A stretch of DNA of 64,000 bases. It comes from Phocoena phocoena (lineage: Eukaryota > Chordata > Mammalia > Artiodactyla > Phocoenidae). Each line of letters opens with the position of its first letter. The first letter of the stretch is position 1. Shown piece after piece: positions 50,561-62,535 of the stretch. The notes under the pieces were generated by a model. That model was not told the origin of the DNA and made no database searches. It saw only the letters and a program-made list of their open reading frames with translations. The stretch is from contig NC_089220.1 of assembly GCF_963924675.1 (NCBI RefSeq), positions 85,873,168 through 85,937,167 of the forward strand, written 5' to 3'. A program made the translations under genes and the position numbers.

Positions 50561-52086
50561 GGTGGGTACTGGGGAAAGGCTTGAAAGTGTAAGGAAGAAA
50601 GAAGACCGAGACCTCCAGAAAGGAACGTCAGCCTGGAGCCCGGCGTATCCTTACGGTTTTCACATCCATGAATAACAAGATTTCACTCCCTTTTTGAAAC
50701 ACCGCCAGTGAAGGGTTCAGTGAGCAGCCCCGGTGAGGTCCCGTATGGGATTCTGAGCAAGACAATGCGGGAGTCCCTCGAAGACTTTCAAAGAAAAGCG
50801 AGGAGGGCGGAGAAACGAGGCTATGTGGGATAATTTGTATTTGGTATATCAAACTCTTTGGTAAAGAGGAAACCTTATGATCAAACCCCTCTCCCATCCT
50901 TACCCACCAACTTATAGAAGAAAAAACTCAAAGAGCTTAACAGCTTTCCTAGAGCTATAAAACTAATGAGTAGAAGAACCAAAACTCCGGTCTCTTAAAC
51001 TCCCGTGTCCAATGCTTTTTTTACTTGATAATCTCAGGAGTCTGCCATGGACTGAAAGATTGCGATGAATTATGAGCTTCCTTTTACTTTAAATCTTTTT
51101 CTTCACTCAAGTGACATTATGATTAAAGCTGATTGAGAATATAGAATGGTTAAATACGAATCCTATATTCAATCTCATAACTATTATTGAATCTGTTACT
51201 TCTTGTTCAGGAAATGCCACAGCCTCTTGACATTCTTTGAAAAACAGCAGGCACTTCTACTGTCTGTCATGTCTAGATCCTTGGATGAAAAGCAGGACAA
51301 AATGTACATTAAAGGCACTTGATGATGCAGCTCATCTTGTTCTATTCAAACTTAAAGAAGTTGCCAAATTGTTTTCTTTCCACTGATTAAAACCACAAGT
51401 TGCTTTTTCCATTACTTTGTCTAACAGAATATAGTTCACTTCAGAGTATTGGCAGGGCAAGTAATTTGAATTGGAAAGGGTTAGTGTTTCTGTAAATACT
51501 TTTCTTTAAAATTAAAGAAGTTTATAGGGGAAACAAAGTCCAGATTCATTGAAATAATGCCTAGCAGGATTTCAAATAGATATTCTCTATTCAAAGATAA
51601 TATTTTTCACTCACTTAGCAAATATAATGTGTCTCTCCAAGCTCCCCAGATATAATCTCTGCTATCATAGGTAAGTGTTTTAGTGAATTTATTCATAGAA
51701 TTACTATTGTGTTTATTCTAAATGAGTCAGTAGATACAGCTGGATTCTCCAAATGATGGAAAGACGATTATTCTTCTTACTGTTATCTTATGACCAACTC
51801 TCATTTGCAAATCCATGAAGGATAAGATAAATAGAAGAGTATGTGAGAAAGCAGTCCAGCAGCTGTATATCAAGAAAGAGTTGAAGGGGGAAAAAAGTGC
51901 AGTGCAAAGGGAAGTGTTGTATGATGAGTATCTTGAGAATAGTACAACAGTATATCTCAGAGTAGGAAGTATAAGAATGAACACATAGTGAAAGTTAATG
52001 ACACAGGTATAGGAACCCTAGGATATTGGAGTGCCCAAGGAAAACAGTTTCTCAGTCCCCCTTTTCTTCTCTGGTCCTTCCCATTT
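50561..52086. other. Intergenic, one possible MIR
   Basis: Sequence upstream of TTBK2. A MIR-like piece is at about 50870-51020 (ACTCAAAGAGCTTAACAGC, AGAGCTATAAAACTAATGAG). Nothing else recognised. Confidence 0.5.
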
Positions 52087-52100
52087 AAGAATTATTGGTC

Positions 52101-52845
52101 CCGGGACTTCCCTGGTGGCACAGTGGTTAAGAATCCGCCTGCCAATGCAGGGGACATGGGTTCGATCCTGGTCCGGGAAGATCCCACATGCCGCGGAGCA
52201 ACTAAGCCTGTGCGCCACAACTACTGAGGGTAAGCTGTGACAAAGTGAGAGAGTGGCATGGACATATGTACACTACCAAATGTAAAATAGATAGCTAGTG
52301 GGCAGCAGCCGTATAGCACAGGGAGATCAGCTCAGTGGTTTGTGACCACCTAGAGGGGTGGGATAGGGAGGATTGGAGGGAGGGAGACACAAGAGGGAGG
52401 AGATATGGGAACATATGTATATGTATAACTGATTCACTTTGTAATACAGCAGAAACTAACACACCATTAAAAAAGAAAAAGAATCCGCCTGCCAATACAG
52501 GGGACATGGGTTCGATCCCTAGTCCGGGAAGATCCTACATGCCGCGGAGCAACTAAGCTCGTGCGCCACAACTACTGAGCCTGCGCTCTAGAGCCCGCGA
52601 GCCACAGTTACTGAGCCTGCGTGCTGCAACTACTGAAGCCCGTGAGCCTAGATCCCGTGCTCTGCAACAAGAGAAGCCACCGCAGTGAGAAGCCCATGCA
52701 CTGCAACCAGAGAAAGCCCGCGTGCAGCAACGAAGACCCAACACAGCCAAAAATAAAATAAACAAACACATAAATAAATAAATAAATAAAAGAACCACAC
52801 CCGAATCCTCTGGCCCCACTGGCTTCCTCTCTAAAAAAAAAAAAA
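52101..52845 (+). mobile_element. Long CHR-type SINE split by L1, with 3' transduced tail
   Basis: The head is at 52101 (GGGACTTCCCTGGTGG) and the body resumes after an L1 fragment at 52479. The usual tail AATAAATAAATAAATAAA ends at about 52790. It is followed by 42 nt of non-SINE sequence and a second poly(A) (52833-52847). The TSD AAGAATTATTGGTC (52087-52100; 52846-52860) encloses all of it. Confidence 0.88.
52229..52478 (+). mobile_element. 5'-truncated L1 3' UTR inside a SINE, ~98-bp duplication
   Basis: GACCACCTAGAGGGGTGGGA and ACTGATTCACTTTGTAATAC are L1 3' UTR blocks; the tail is AAAAAAGAAAAAG. SINE bases 52131-52228 are repeated at 52481-52579 with a few differences. Confidence 0.9.
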
Positions 52846-52860
52846 AAGAATTATTGGTCT

Positions 52861-53193
52861 GGGGACTTCCCTGGTGGCGCAGTGGTTAAGAATCTGCCTG
52901 CCAATGCAGGGGACACGGGTTCGAGCCCTGGGTCAGGAAGATCCCACATGCCATGGAGCAACTAAGCCCGTGCGCCACAACTACTGAACCTACGCTCTAG
53001 AGCCCGCGAGCCACAACTACTGAGCCTGTGTGCCTAGAGCCCCTGCTCCCAACAAGAGAAGCCACCACAATAAGAAGCACGCGCACCACAACAAAGAGTT
53101 GCCCCGCTTGCTGCAACTAGAGAAAGTCTGTGCACGGCAACGGAGACCCAACGCAGCCAAAAATAAATTGATTAATTAATTTAAAAATAAACA
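52861..53193 (+). mobile_element. Long CHR-type SINE sharing the same target site
   Basis: Full-length copy directly after the preceding TSD. AAGAATTATTGGTCT recurs at 53194-53208. Confidence 0.94.
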
Positions 53194-53336
53194 AAGAATT
53201 ATTGGTCTGTCCCAAGAGATACTTGTTCAGTTAGGATAAATGGCAAGGTAATATTCAAGAGCTGGTACCTGAATTTAGGAATCTCCTTTTGAGATATATG
53301 TATCTCAAATATATATATTAAAAAACAAATAAATTT

Positions 53337-53880
53337 GGTAGTCAGCCTCTAGGCACCCCGTGATCCCTGCCTCCTGGTATCTTCACCCTTGTATAGTCTA
53401 GTCCCTCCCATACTGAATTGGGCTGCCTCGTGTAACCAATAGGCTTTTTCAGAAATTGTGGTGTGTAAATTCCAAGTCTAGGTTATAAAATACTTTGCAG
53501 CTTCCACATTATGCTCTCTTGGGTCACTCACTTAGAGGAAAGCCAGTGCCGTAATACGAGGACACTCAAGCAACCTCTTGGAGTGGCTATCTGGCAAAAA
53601 ACTGAGGCATTACACCAATAATCAGCACCAATTTGCCAGCCATCTTAATGAACTGTTCTTGGAAATAGATCCTCCAGCCCCAGCCAAGCCTTCAGATGAC
53701 GGCAGGCCTAGCTGGCGTTTTGACTGCCACTCTGTGAAATACCTCAAGCCAGAACCACCCAACTAAGCCACACCCAAAATGCAGACCCACAGACACTATG
53801 TGTTATAATAAATGTTTACTGTTGCTTTAAGAACTAAGTTTTTGGGGAAATTTGTCATGCAGCAATTGAGAACTAATACA
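53337..53880 (+). repeat. LTR-like ancient repeat (MaLR/MLT-type), copy 4 of 4
   Basis: The best-preserved copy: GTAGTCAGCCTCTAGGCACC, CCTGCCTCCTGGTATCTTCA at left and AATGTTTACTGTTGCTTTAA, TGCAGCAATTGAGAACTAAT at right. Confidence 0.65.
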
Positions 53881-53937
53881 GTAAGATTTGCAAAAATCTA
53901 GGATCAGCCTTAGAGCATACTCAAGGATAATGAGCAG

Positions 53938-54155
53938 AGGCTTCCCTGGTGCTGCAGTGGTTGAGAGTCCGCTTGCCGATGCAGGGGACACGGGTTCGTG
54001 CCCCGGTCCGGGAAGATCCCACATGCCGCGGAGCGGCGGGCCCGTGAGCCATGGCTGCTGAGCCTGCGCGTGCGCGTCCGAAGCCGGCGCGTCCGCAACG
54101 GGAGAGGCCACAACAGTGAGAGGCCCGCGTACCGCAAGGGAAAAAAAAAAAAAAG
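53938..54155 (+). mobile_element. Short CHR-type SINE, slightly rearranged
   Basis: Short form with a GCGTGCGCGTCCGAAGCCGG variant; poly(A) 54141-54154; flanking AAGGATAATGAGCA repeats. Confidence 0.94.
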
Positions 54156-54479
54156 GATAATGAGCAAAGTTCAGATTTATACTGAGTTCCCCACAGAACA
54201 TAATGCCTCTTTCAACACAGCTTCTTTTCTCCTGCCCCAAATAAATAACGTACTGGAGAATCCCTTCTTCTTTCCCTTTTCCTCCATTTGTGGCGTCTAT
54301 CCATATTTAGATACCCATTGATCTACTACTTTCTATTCTTCCCCTAAATCCAAACAGGATATAATCTAGATGAGTTATTCACATCATTTTTAAAATACCA
54401 CAGTATAAACCAGTGTGCAACTCAAGGAAAAGAGACCTCCCTTTCCTTTTGCTTTCCCTCTCTCTCTTTAAAAACAAAT
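54156..54479. other. Intergenic, nothing recognised
   Basis: No gene or clear repeat recognised; C/T-rich in places (54425-54470). Confidence 0.45.
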
Positions 54480-54912
54480 CTCATGTCGTATACCTGAAAC
54501 TAATATAATACGTGAATTATAACTCAATTTTTTAAAATCTCATAATTGTACACTTTAAATGGGTGGATTGTATGGCAGGCGAATTACAGTCATCTCTTGG
54601 TATCTCTGGAGGATGGGTTCCAGACCCCCACCCCTCCTGCAGTTCCCCCCTGCACATACCAAAACCCGAGGATGCTCAAGTCCCTTATATAAAATGGCAT
54701 AGTAGGAACTATCATAGTGTTGTAGATCAATTATACTTCAAAAGCCAGCAAACAAACAAACTCAAAGAAAAAGAGATCAGATCTGTGGTTACCAGAGGCA
54801 AGGTGTAGGGGGAAGGGAAAATGAAGGCAGTCAAAAGGTACAAACTTGCAGTTATACGAAAAATAAGTACTAGGGATATAATGTACAACATGATAAATAC
54901 AATTAACACTGC

Positions 54913-55077
54913 TTGTTTTGTTTTTTTTTTACTTTCTTGTCTTTTAGGTCTTTTTTATTTTTCTTTTGGCCGCGCCACTCCACTTGGGTGATCTTAGTTC
55001 CCGGACAAGGGATTGAACCCATGCCCCCTGCAGTGGAAGTGCAGAGCCCTAACCACTGGACCGCCAAGGAATTCCCT
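54913..55077 (-). mobile_element. Bov-tA-like short SINE, minus strand
   Basis: T-rich tail at left, GGATTGAACCCATGCCCC and CCAAGGAATTCCCT head at right. TSD AATTAACACTGCT flanks it. Confidence 0.92.
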
Positions 55078-55166
55078 AATTAACACTGCTGTACGTTATG
55101 TATGAAAGTTGTTAAGAGAGTAAACCCTGAGTTCTCATCACAAGGAAAAAAATTTTTCTATTTCTT

Positions 55167-55357
55167 TTCTTTTTTTTTGCGGTACGTGGGCCTCTCACTT
55201 TTGTGGCCTCTGACAAGCTCCGGACGCGCAGGCTCAGTGGCCATGGCTCACGGGCCCAGCCGCTCCGCGGCATGTGGGATCTTCCCGGACCGGGGCACGA
55301 ACCCGTGTCCCCTGCATCAGCAGGCACACTCTCAACCACTGCGCCACCAGGGAAGCC
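55167..55357 (-). mobile_element. Short CHR-type SINE, minus strand, small internal deletion
   Basis: Reverse short form; about 18 bp are missing at GGCCTCTGACAAGCTCC (55205-55220). TATTTCTTT flanks both ends. Confidence 0.92.
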
Positions 55358-55569
55358 CTATTTCTTTAATTTTGTATCTATATGAGATGATGGATGTTCA
55401 TTAAACTTATTGTGATAATCATTTATGATGTATATAAGTCAGATCATTATGCCGTGCACCTTAAACTTATACAGTGCTGTATGTCAATTATATTTCAATA
55501 AAACTGGAAGAAAAAAATCAAACAGCATAGTATTTGCATATAACCTACGCAAACCCTCCCATATACTTT

Positions 55570-55658
55570 TTTTTTTTTTTTGAGGCAAGGAATACGACTT
55601 TATTCAGAAAGCCAGCAGACTGAGAAAATGGCAGGCTAGGGTTCCCCCAAACCATCTT
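55570..55658 (-). pseudogene. Short processed retrocopy of an unidentified mRNA 3' end
   Basis: On the minus strand a ~77-nt cDNA 3' end contains AATAAA (55604-55599) about 19 nt before a poly(A). It sits in the MER2 element between two copies of CCCATATACTTT (from 55558, and 55659-55670). It is 3' UTR only, and I could not identify the parent gene. Confidence 0.75.
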
Positions 55659-55890
55659 CCCATATACTTTAAATCATCTCTAGATTACCTATAATATACC
55701 TAGTAGAATGTAAATGCTACGTGAATAGTTGCCTGGCACGCAGAAAATTCAAGTTTTGCTTTTGGGGCTTTCTGGAATTTGCAAATATTTTCAGTCTGTG
55801 GTTAATTGAATCCACGGATGCAGTGCCCAAGGATACAGAGGTCCAGAGCACTGACTGTATATCTCAATAAAGCTGTTTCTAAAAACTCTG

Positions 55891-56711
55891 CACAGTCTTT
55901 TGAAACATGACGCTCATAGTGGACTGGTGCTCAGGTGCTTCCACAAACCAGCAAACAGTCCTGTTTTTAATATTTTTGGTCAATCTAACCAGTTTCTATT
56001 TGAATGTTACTTAATCCACTAAACAAAATATTTTAGAGCCAATTAATGCCAACCACTCTGTTAGGTACTGGGAGAACAAATATGAATAAACTCAGTCTCT
56101 GTCCTTAAGAGTTTCATAGTGGATTAGCGAACATGCAAATCCCATTGCAATGAACCGCAATAACTGCTAAAGGTATATTATGTAGGCTATATAGATGCTC
56201 TAGAACAGCGGTCAGTAATCTATAGGCTGCAGGCCAAATTTTGGGGGGTCCTCTGAGAGCTTGACCTCTTTAAGCTAGTGTCAGATGCACTCTGATTTTG
56301 AAAGAAATGAATTCACACCAAATACATTAACTAGCTCAAGTGTTTGTATTTTTGAAAACTTCATCCTTTATTTTGCTGTGAAAGACTATTTCTAATTAAA
56401 GAAATTTCCAATAAAAAGGAAGCAGTAAGAGAAAACTGGCAGGAGGTGGGGGGTAGATGGGCAAAGTAATCTGTTTTGGATATATGAGCCTATTGTCTTT
56501 TAACCTGTTGATGTTTGATGTTTGGTGATTATTAAAATAGACAAAATGTTAGGGAAAATTAACACTGATTAAAACTAGTAAAGTTAGAAAACACACTAAA
56601 TTTGTATTTAAAAAGTAATTCTAATTATTTCTTGATCTACTTCCTATTTATGCCTAACTTTTATGAAATACAAAACAACTATACCATTAAATGTTAACAG
56701 TTAACTTTTTT
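55891..56711. other. Intergenic, possible hAT-type fragment
   Basis: At 56204-56260, AGCGGTCAGTAATCTATAGG then GGCTGCAGGCCAAATTTTGG looks like the end of a hAT-type element. The rest is not recognised. Confidence 0.4.
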
Positions 56712-57058
56712 TAAAATTAATTAATCTATTTATTTTGGGCTGCACTGGGTCTTCGTTGCTGCGTGTAGGCTTTCTCTAGTTGCGGTCAGCAGGGGCTACC
56801 CTTCGTTGCGGTGCGTGGGCTTCTCACTGCGGTGGCTTCTCTTGTTGCGGAGCACGGGCTCTAGTCTTGTGGGCTTCAGTTGCTGTGGCACAAGGGCTCA
56901 GTAGTTGTGGCTCGCAGGCTCTAGAGCGCAGGCTCAGTAGTTGTGGCACACGGGCTTAGTTGCTCTGCGGCATGTGGGATCTTCCTGGACCAGGGCTCGA
57001 ACCCGTGTCCCCTTCCTTTGCAGACAGATTCCTAACCACTGCACCAGAAGGAAGTCCC
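56712..57058 (-). mobile_element. Long CHR-type SINE, minus strand, with TSD
   Basis: ATTTATTTTGGGCTGCACTG at the tail end, AGAAGGAAGTCCC at the head end, AACAGTTAACTTTTT on both sides. Confidence 0.94.
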
Positions 57059-57480
57059 AACAGTTAACTTTTTACAAGTTTTATTCTACTAGAACAGTAA
57101 ATTCTCTACATATTTGCTCAGTCTTTTAGCTTTCCTCTTTGTTGCAAGGTCATCAATTAACAAACCATCGTTGGATACTCACAGTTTTCAATAGAGAAAG
57201 TGGTGAGGTGATGTTGTGATTACTGATGTGTGTCTGCGACAGTCTGGAAAAAGTTCAGTACAGTGGCTTTCAATCTGATTCAGTGATTAGCTGCTCCAAA
57301 AGCTGGATGGCTTTCTGTGTTTTAAGGTACAATAACTGCTAATAGTGCACCATAGTGATCATAGTATTCCACTGCCAGATGTACTGAAATAAATCTTAGA
57401 ATGGTCTCATCACTCTATGTTGTCTTATTAATCAAAGCAGACTATCAAGTGGGTAGGTGTTTTTATAATTTTTAGAAATC
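57059..57480. other. Intergenic, nothing recognised
   Basis: No gene or clear repeat recognised. Confidence 0.4.
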
Positions 57481-57562
57481 AGAGGGCAGAGAGCAGAAGC
57501 AAGAAGAACTACAATCCTGCAGCCTGTGGAACAAAAACCACATTCACAGAAAGATACACAAG

Positions 57563-58468
57563 ATGAAAAGGCAGGGGGCTATGTACCAGATGAAGGAACA
57601 AGATAAAACCCCAGAAAAACAACTAAATGAAGTGGAGATAGGCAACCTTCCAGAAAAAGAATTCAGAATAATGATAGTGAAGATGATCCAGTACCTCGGA
57701 AAAAGAATGGAGGCAAAGATCAAGAAGATGCAAGAAATGTTTAACAAAGACCTGGAAGAAATAAAGAACAAACAAACAGAGATGAACAATACAATAACTG
57801 AAATGAAAACTACACTAGAAGAAATCAATAGCAGAATAACTGAGGCAGAAGAATGGATAAGTGACCTGGAATACAGAATGGTGGAATTCACTGCTGCAGA
57901 ACAGAATAAAGAAAAAAGAATGAAAAGAAATGAAGATAGCCTAAGAGACCACTGGGACAACATTAAATGCAACAACATTCGCATTATAGGGGTACCAGAA
58001 GGAGAAGAGAGAGAGAAAGGACCAGAGAAAATACTTGAAGAGATTATAGTCAAAAACTTCCCTAACATGGGAAAGGAAAGAGCCACCCAAGTCCAGGAAG
58101 TACAGAGAGTCCCATACAGGATAAACCCAAGGAGAAACACACCGAGACACGTAGTAATCAAATTGGCAAAAATTAAAGACAAAGAAAAATTATTGAAAGC
58201 AGCAAGGGAAAAATGACAAATAACATACAAGGGAACTCCCATAAGATGAACAGCTGATATCTCAGCAGAAACTGTACAAGCCAGAAGGGAGTGGCATGAT
58301 ATACTTAAAGTGATGAAAGGGAAGAACCTACAACCAAGACTACTCTAACCGGCAAGGATCTCATTCACATTCGATGGAGAAATCAAAAGCTTTACAGACA
58401 AGCAAAAGCTAAGAGAATTCAGCACCACCAAATCAGCTCTACAACAAATGCTAAAGGAACTTCTCTAA
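57563..58468 (+). pseudogene. L1-C ORF1 with premature stop
   Basis: 217 codons are open (57563-58216): MKRQGAMYQM, a long coiled coil rich in E/K/I, an RNA-recognition-like middle region (NIRIIGVPEGEEREKGPEK) and RRNTPRHVVIKLAK. A TGA at 58214-58216 then removes the C-terminal domain. That domain is still present downstream as far as the TAA at 58466-58468, with another stop near 58241. The protein would lack its nucleic-acid-binding C terminus. Confidence 0.9.
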
Positions 58469-58526
58469 GTGGGAAACACAAGAGAAGAAAAGGACCTACA
58501 AAAACAAACCCAAAACAATTAAGAAA

Positions 58527-61500
58527 ATGGTCATAGGAACATACATATCGATAATTACCTTAAACGTGAATGGACTAAATGCTCCAACCAAAAGACACAG
58601 GCTTGCTGAATGGATACAAATATAAGACCCATATATATGCTGTCTACAAGAGACCCACTTCAGATGTAGGGACACATACAGACTGAAAGTGAGGGGATGG
58701 AAAAAGGTATTCCATGCAAAAGGAAATCAAAAGAAAGCTGGAGGAGCAATAATCATATCAGATAAAATAGATTTTAAAATAAAGAATGTTACAAGAGACA
58801 GTGAAGGCCACTACATAATGATCAAGGGATCACTCCAAGAAGATGATATAACAATTATAAATATATATGCACCCAACATAGGAGCACCTCAATACATAAG
58901 GCAACTGCTAACAGCTCTAAAAGAGGATATCGACAGTAACACAATAATAGTGGGAGACTTTAACACCTCACTTACACCAATGAACAGATATGCAAAATGA
59001 AAATAAATAAGGAAACAGAAGCTTTAAATGTCACAATAGGCCAGATAGATCTAATTGATATTTATAGGACATTCCATCCAAAAACAGCAGATTACACTTT
59101 CTTTTCAAGTGTGCATGGAACATTCTCCTGGATACATCACATCTTGGGTCACAAATCAAGCCTCAGTAAATTTAAGAAAATTGAAATCATATCAGGCATG
59201 TTTTCTGACTACAACGCTATGAGATTAGAAATCAATTACAGGGAGAAAAACATTAAAAACAGAAACATGTGGAGGCTAAACAATACATTACTAAATAACC
59301 AAGAGGTCACTGAAGAAATCAAAAAGTACCTAGAGACAGATTACAACGAAAACACGATGATCCAAAACCTATGGGATGCAGCAAAAGCAGTTCTAAGAGG
59401 GAAGTTTATAGCTATGCAAGCCTACTTCAAGAAACAAGAAAAACCTCAAATAAACAATCTAACCTTACACCTAAAGGAACTAGAGAAAGAAGAATAAACA
59501 AAACCCAAAGTTAGCAGAAGGAAAGAAATCATAAAGATCAGAGCAGAAATAAATGAAATAGAAACAAAGAAAACAATAGCAAACAAAGAGCAATAAAACT
59601 AAAAGCTGGTTCTTTGGGAAGATAAACAAAATTGATAAACCATTAGCCAGACTCATCAAGAAAAAGAGGGAGAGGACTCAAATCAAAAAAAATTAGAAAT
59701 GAAAAAGGAGGAGTTACAACAGACATGGCAGAAATACAAACCATCCTAAGAGACAACTATAAGCACCTCTTTGCCAATAAAATGGACAACCTGGAGTAAA
59801 TGGACAAATTCTTAGAAAGGTATAACCTTCCAAGACTGAACCTGGAAGAAATAGAAAATATGAACAGACCAATCACAAGTAATGATATTGAAACTGTGAT
59901 TAAAAATCTTCCAACAGGGCTTCCCTGGTGGCACAGTGGTTGTGAGTCTGCCTGCCAATGCAGGGGACATGGGTTCGTGCCCTGGTCCGGGAGGATCCTA
60001 CATGCCGTGGAACGGCTAGGCCCGTGAGCCATCGCCACTGAACCTGCGCGTCTGGAGCCTGTGCTCCGCAACGGGAGAAACCACAACAGTGAGAGGCCTG
60101 CGTACCTCAAAAAAAAAACACAAACATCTTCCAACAAACAAAAGCCCAGGACCAGATGGCTACACAGGCAAATTCTGTCAAATATTTAGAGAATAGCTAA
60201 CACTCAACCTTCCTAAACTCTTCCAAAAACTTGCAGAGGAGGGAACACTCCCAAATTCATTCTATGAAGCCACCATCACCCTGATACCAAAACCAGACAA
60301 AGATACTACACAAAAAGAAAATTACAGACCAATATCTCTGATGAATACAGATGCAAAAACCCTCAACAAAATACTAGTAAACAGAATCCAACAGCTCATT
60401 AAAAGGATCATACACCATGATCAAGTGGGAATTATCCCAGGGATGCAAGGATTCTTCAATATACCCAAATCAATCAATGTGATACACCACATTAACAAAT
60501 TGAAGGAGAAAAACCATATGGTCATCTCAATAGATGCAGAGAAAGCTTTCGACAAAATTCAACACCAATTTATGAAAAAAACTCTGCAGAAAGTGGGCAT
60601 AGAGGGAACCTACCTCAACATAATAAAGGCCATATATGACAAACCCACAGCAAACATCATTCTCAATGGTGAAAAACTGAAAGCATTTCCTCTAAGATGA
60701 GGAATGAGACAAGGATGTCCACTCTCACCACTATTATTCAACATAGTTTTGGAAGTCCTAGCCACAGCAATCAGAGAAGAAAAAGAAATAAAAGGAATAC
60801 AAATTTGAAAAGAAGTAAAACTGTCACTGTTTGCAGATGACATGATACTATACATAGAGAATCCTAAAGATGCCACTAGAGAAGTACTAAAGCTAATTAA
60901 TGAATTTGGTAAAGTTGCAGGATACAAAATTAATGCATGGAAATCTCTTGCATTCCTATACACTAATGATGAAAAATCTGAAAGGGAAATTAAGGAACAC
61001 TCCCATTTACCACTGCAACAAAAAGAATAAAATACCTAGGAATAAACCTACCTCGGGAGACAAAAGACCTGTATGCAGAAAACTTTAAGACACTGATGAA
61101 AGAAATTAAAGATGATACCAACAGGTGGAGAGATATACCACGTTCTTCTATTGGAACAATCAATATTGTGAAAATGACTATACTACCCGAAGCAATCTAC
61201 AGATTCAATGCAATCCCTATCAAATTACCAATAGTATTTTTTACAGAACTAGAACAAAAAATCTTAAAATTTGTATGGAGACACAAAAGACCCTGAAAAG
61301 CCAAAGCAGTCTTGAGGGAAAAAAACAGAGCTGGAGGAATCAGACCCCCTGACTTCAGACTATACTCTAAAGCTACAGTGATCAAGACAATATGGTACTG
61401 GCACAAAAACAGAAACATAGATCAACAAAACAAGATAGAAAGCTCAGAAAGAAACCCACACATCTATGGTCAACTAATCTATGACAAAGGAGGCAAAGAT

Positions 61501-62535
61501 ATAAAATGGAGAAAAGACAGTCTCTTCAATAAGTGGTGCTGGGAAAACTGGACAGCTACATGTAAAAGAATGAAATTACAACACTCCCTAACACCATACA
61601 CAAGAATAAACTCAAAATGGATTAGAGACCTAAACGAAGACCGGACACTATAAAACTCTTAGAGGAAAGCATAGGAAGAACACTCTTTGACATAAATCAC
61701 AGCAAGATCTTTTTTGATCCACCTCTTAGAGTAATGGAAATAAAAACAAAAATAAACAAATGGGACCTAATGAAGCTTCAAAGCTTTTGCACAGCAAAGG
61801 AAACCATAAACAAGACGAACAGACAACCCTCAGAATGGGAGAAAATATTTGCAAACGAATCAACAAAGGATTAATTTCCAAAATATATAAACAGCTCATG
61901 CAGCTCAATATTAAAGAAACAAACAACCCGAATCCAAAAATGGGCAGAAGACCTAAATAGACATTTCTCCAAAGAAGACATACAGATGGCCAAGAAGCAC
62001 ATGAAAAGCTGCTTAATATCACTAATTATTAGAGAAATGCAAATCCAAACTACAATGAGGTATCACCTCACACCAGTTAGAATGGGCATCATCAGAAAAT
62101 CTACAAACAACAAATGCTGCAGAGGGAACCCTCTTGCACTGTTGGTGGGAATGTAAACCGATACAGCCACTATGGAGAACAGTATGGAGTTTCCTTCAGA
62201 AACTAGAAATAGAATTACCATATGATCCAGTAATCCCACTACTGGGCATATACCCAGAGAAAACCATAATTCAAAAAGACACATGCACCCCAATGTTCAT
62301 TGCAGTGCTATTTACAATAGCCAGGTCACGGAAGCAATCTAAATGCCCATTGACAGATGAATGGATAAAGAAGATGTGGTACATATATACAATGGAATAT
62401 TACTCAGCCATAAAAAGGAACGAAATTGAGTCATTTGTTGAGACGTGGATGGATCTAGAGACTGTCACACACAGTGAAGTAAGTCAGTAAGAGAAAAACA
62501 AATATCGTATATTAATGCATGTATGTAGAACCTAG
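58527..62535 (+). pseudogene. L1-C ORF2 remnant: endonuclease-reverse transcriptase
   Basis: From the ATG at 58527 the endonuclease is soon interrupted by TAA (WIQI-stop near 58625) but reads on at 58689-59000 (IINIYAPN, GDFNTS) and 58997-59497. The RT domain is open at 60341-60700 ([10 protein letters not shown]) and has the FADD box at 60829-60840. The C-terminal part is open at 61096-61296, 61312-61653 and 62134-62490. It ends at TAG 62533-62535. A short SINE at 59927 splits the linker/RT boundary. Confidence 0.92.
59927..60120 (+). mobile_element. Short CHR-type SINE inside L1-C ORF2
   Basis: Intact short form; ATCTTCCAACA flanks both sides, proving insertion after L1-C. Confidence 0.95.

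Larger units (their letters stand above)
54705..55524 (+). mobile_element. L1 3' UTR inserted in the MER2/Tigger element
   Basis: GTGGTTACCAGAGGCAAGG to AATTATATTTCAATAAAACT is an L1 3' end. The 8-bp duplication GCATAGTA is at 54697-54704 and 55525-55532. Two minus-strand SINEs lie inside. Confidence 0.8.
54587..55857. mobile_element. MER2/Tigger-type DNA transposon, TA target
   Basis: The ends are CAGTCATCTCTTGG and the reverse-complement GACTG at 55853-55857, with TA duplicated (54585-54586; 55858-55859). Internal MER2 blocks: CCCGAGGATGCTCAAGTCCC, AAATCATCTCTAGATTACC and GAATCCACGGATGCAGTG. Interrupted twice. Confidence 0.85.
54480..55890 (+). mobile_element. Old L1 3' UTR, outer layer of a nested stack
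   Basis: TACACTTTAAATGGGTGGAT then GTATGGCAGGCGAATTA on the left joins TATCTCAATAAAGCTG on the right (55858-55890). This is the usual continuous L1 3' end, split by the Tigger/MER2 element. Confidence 0.7.
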
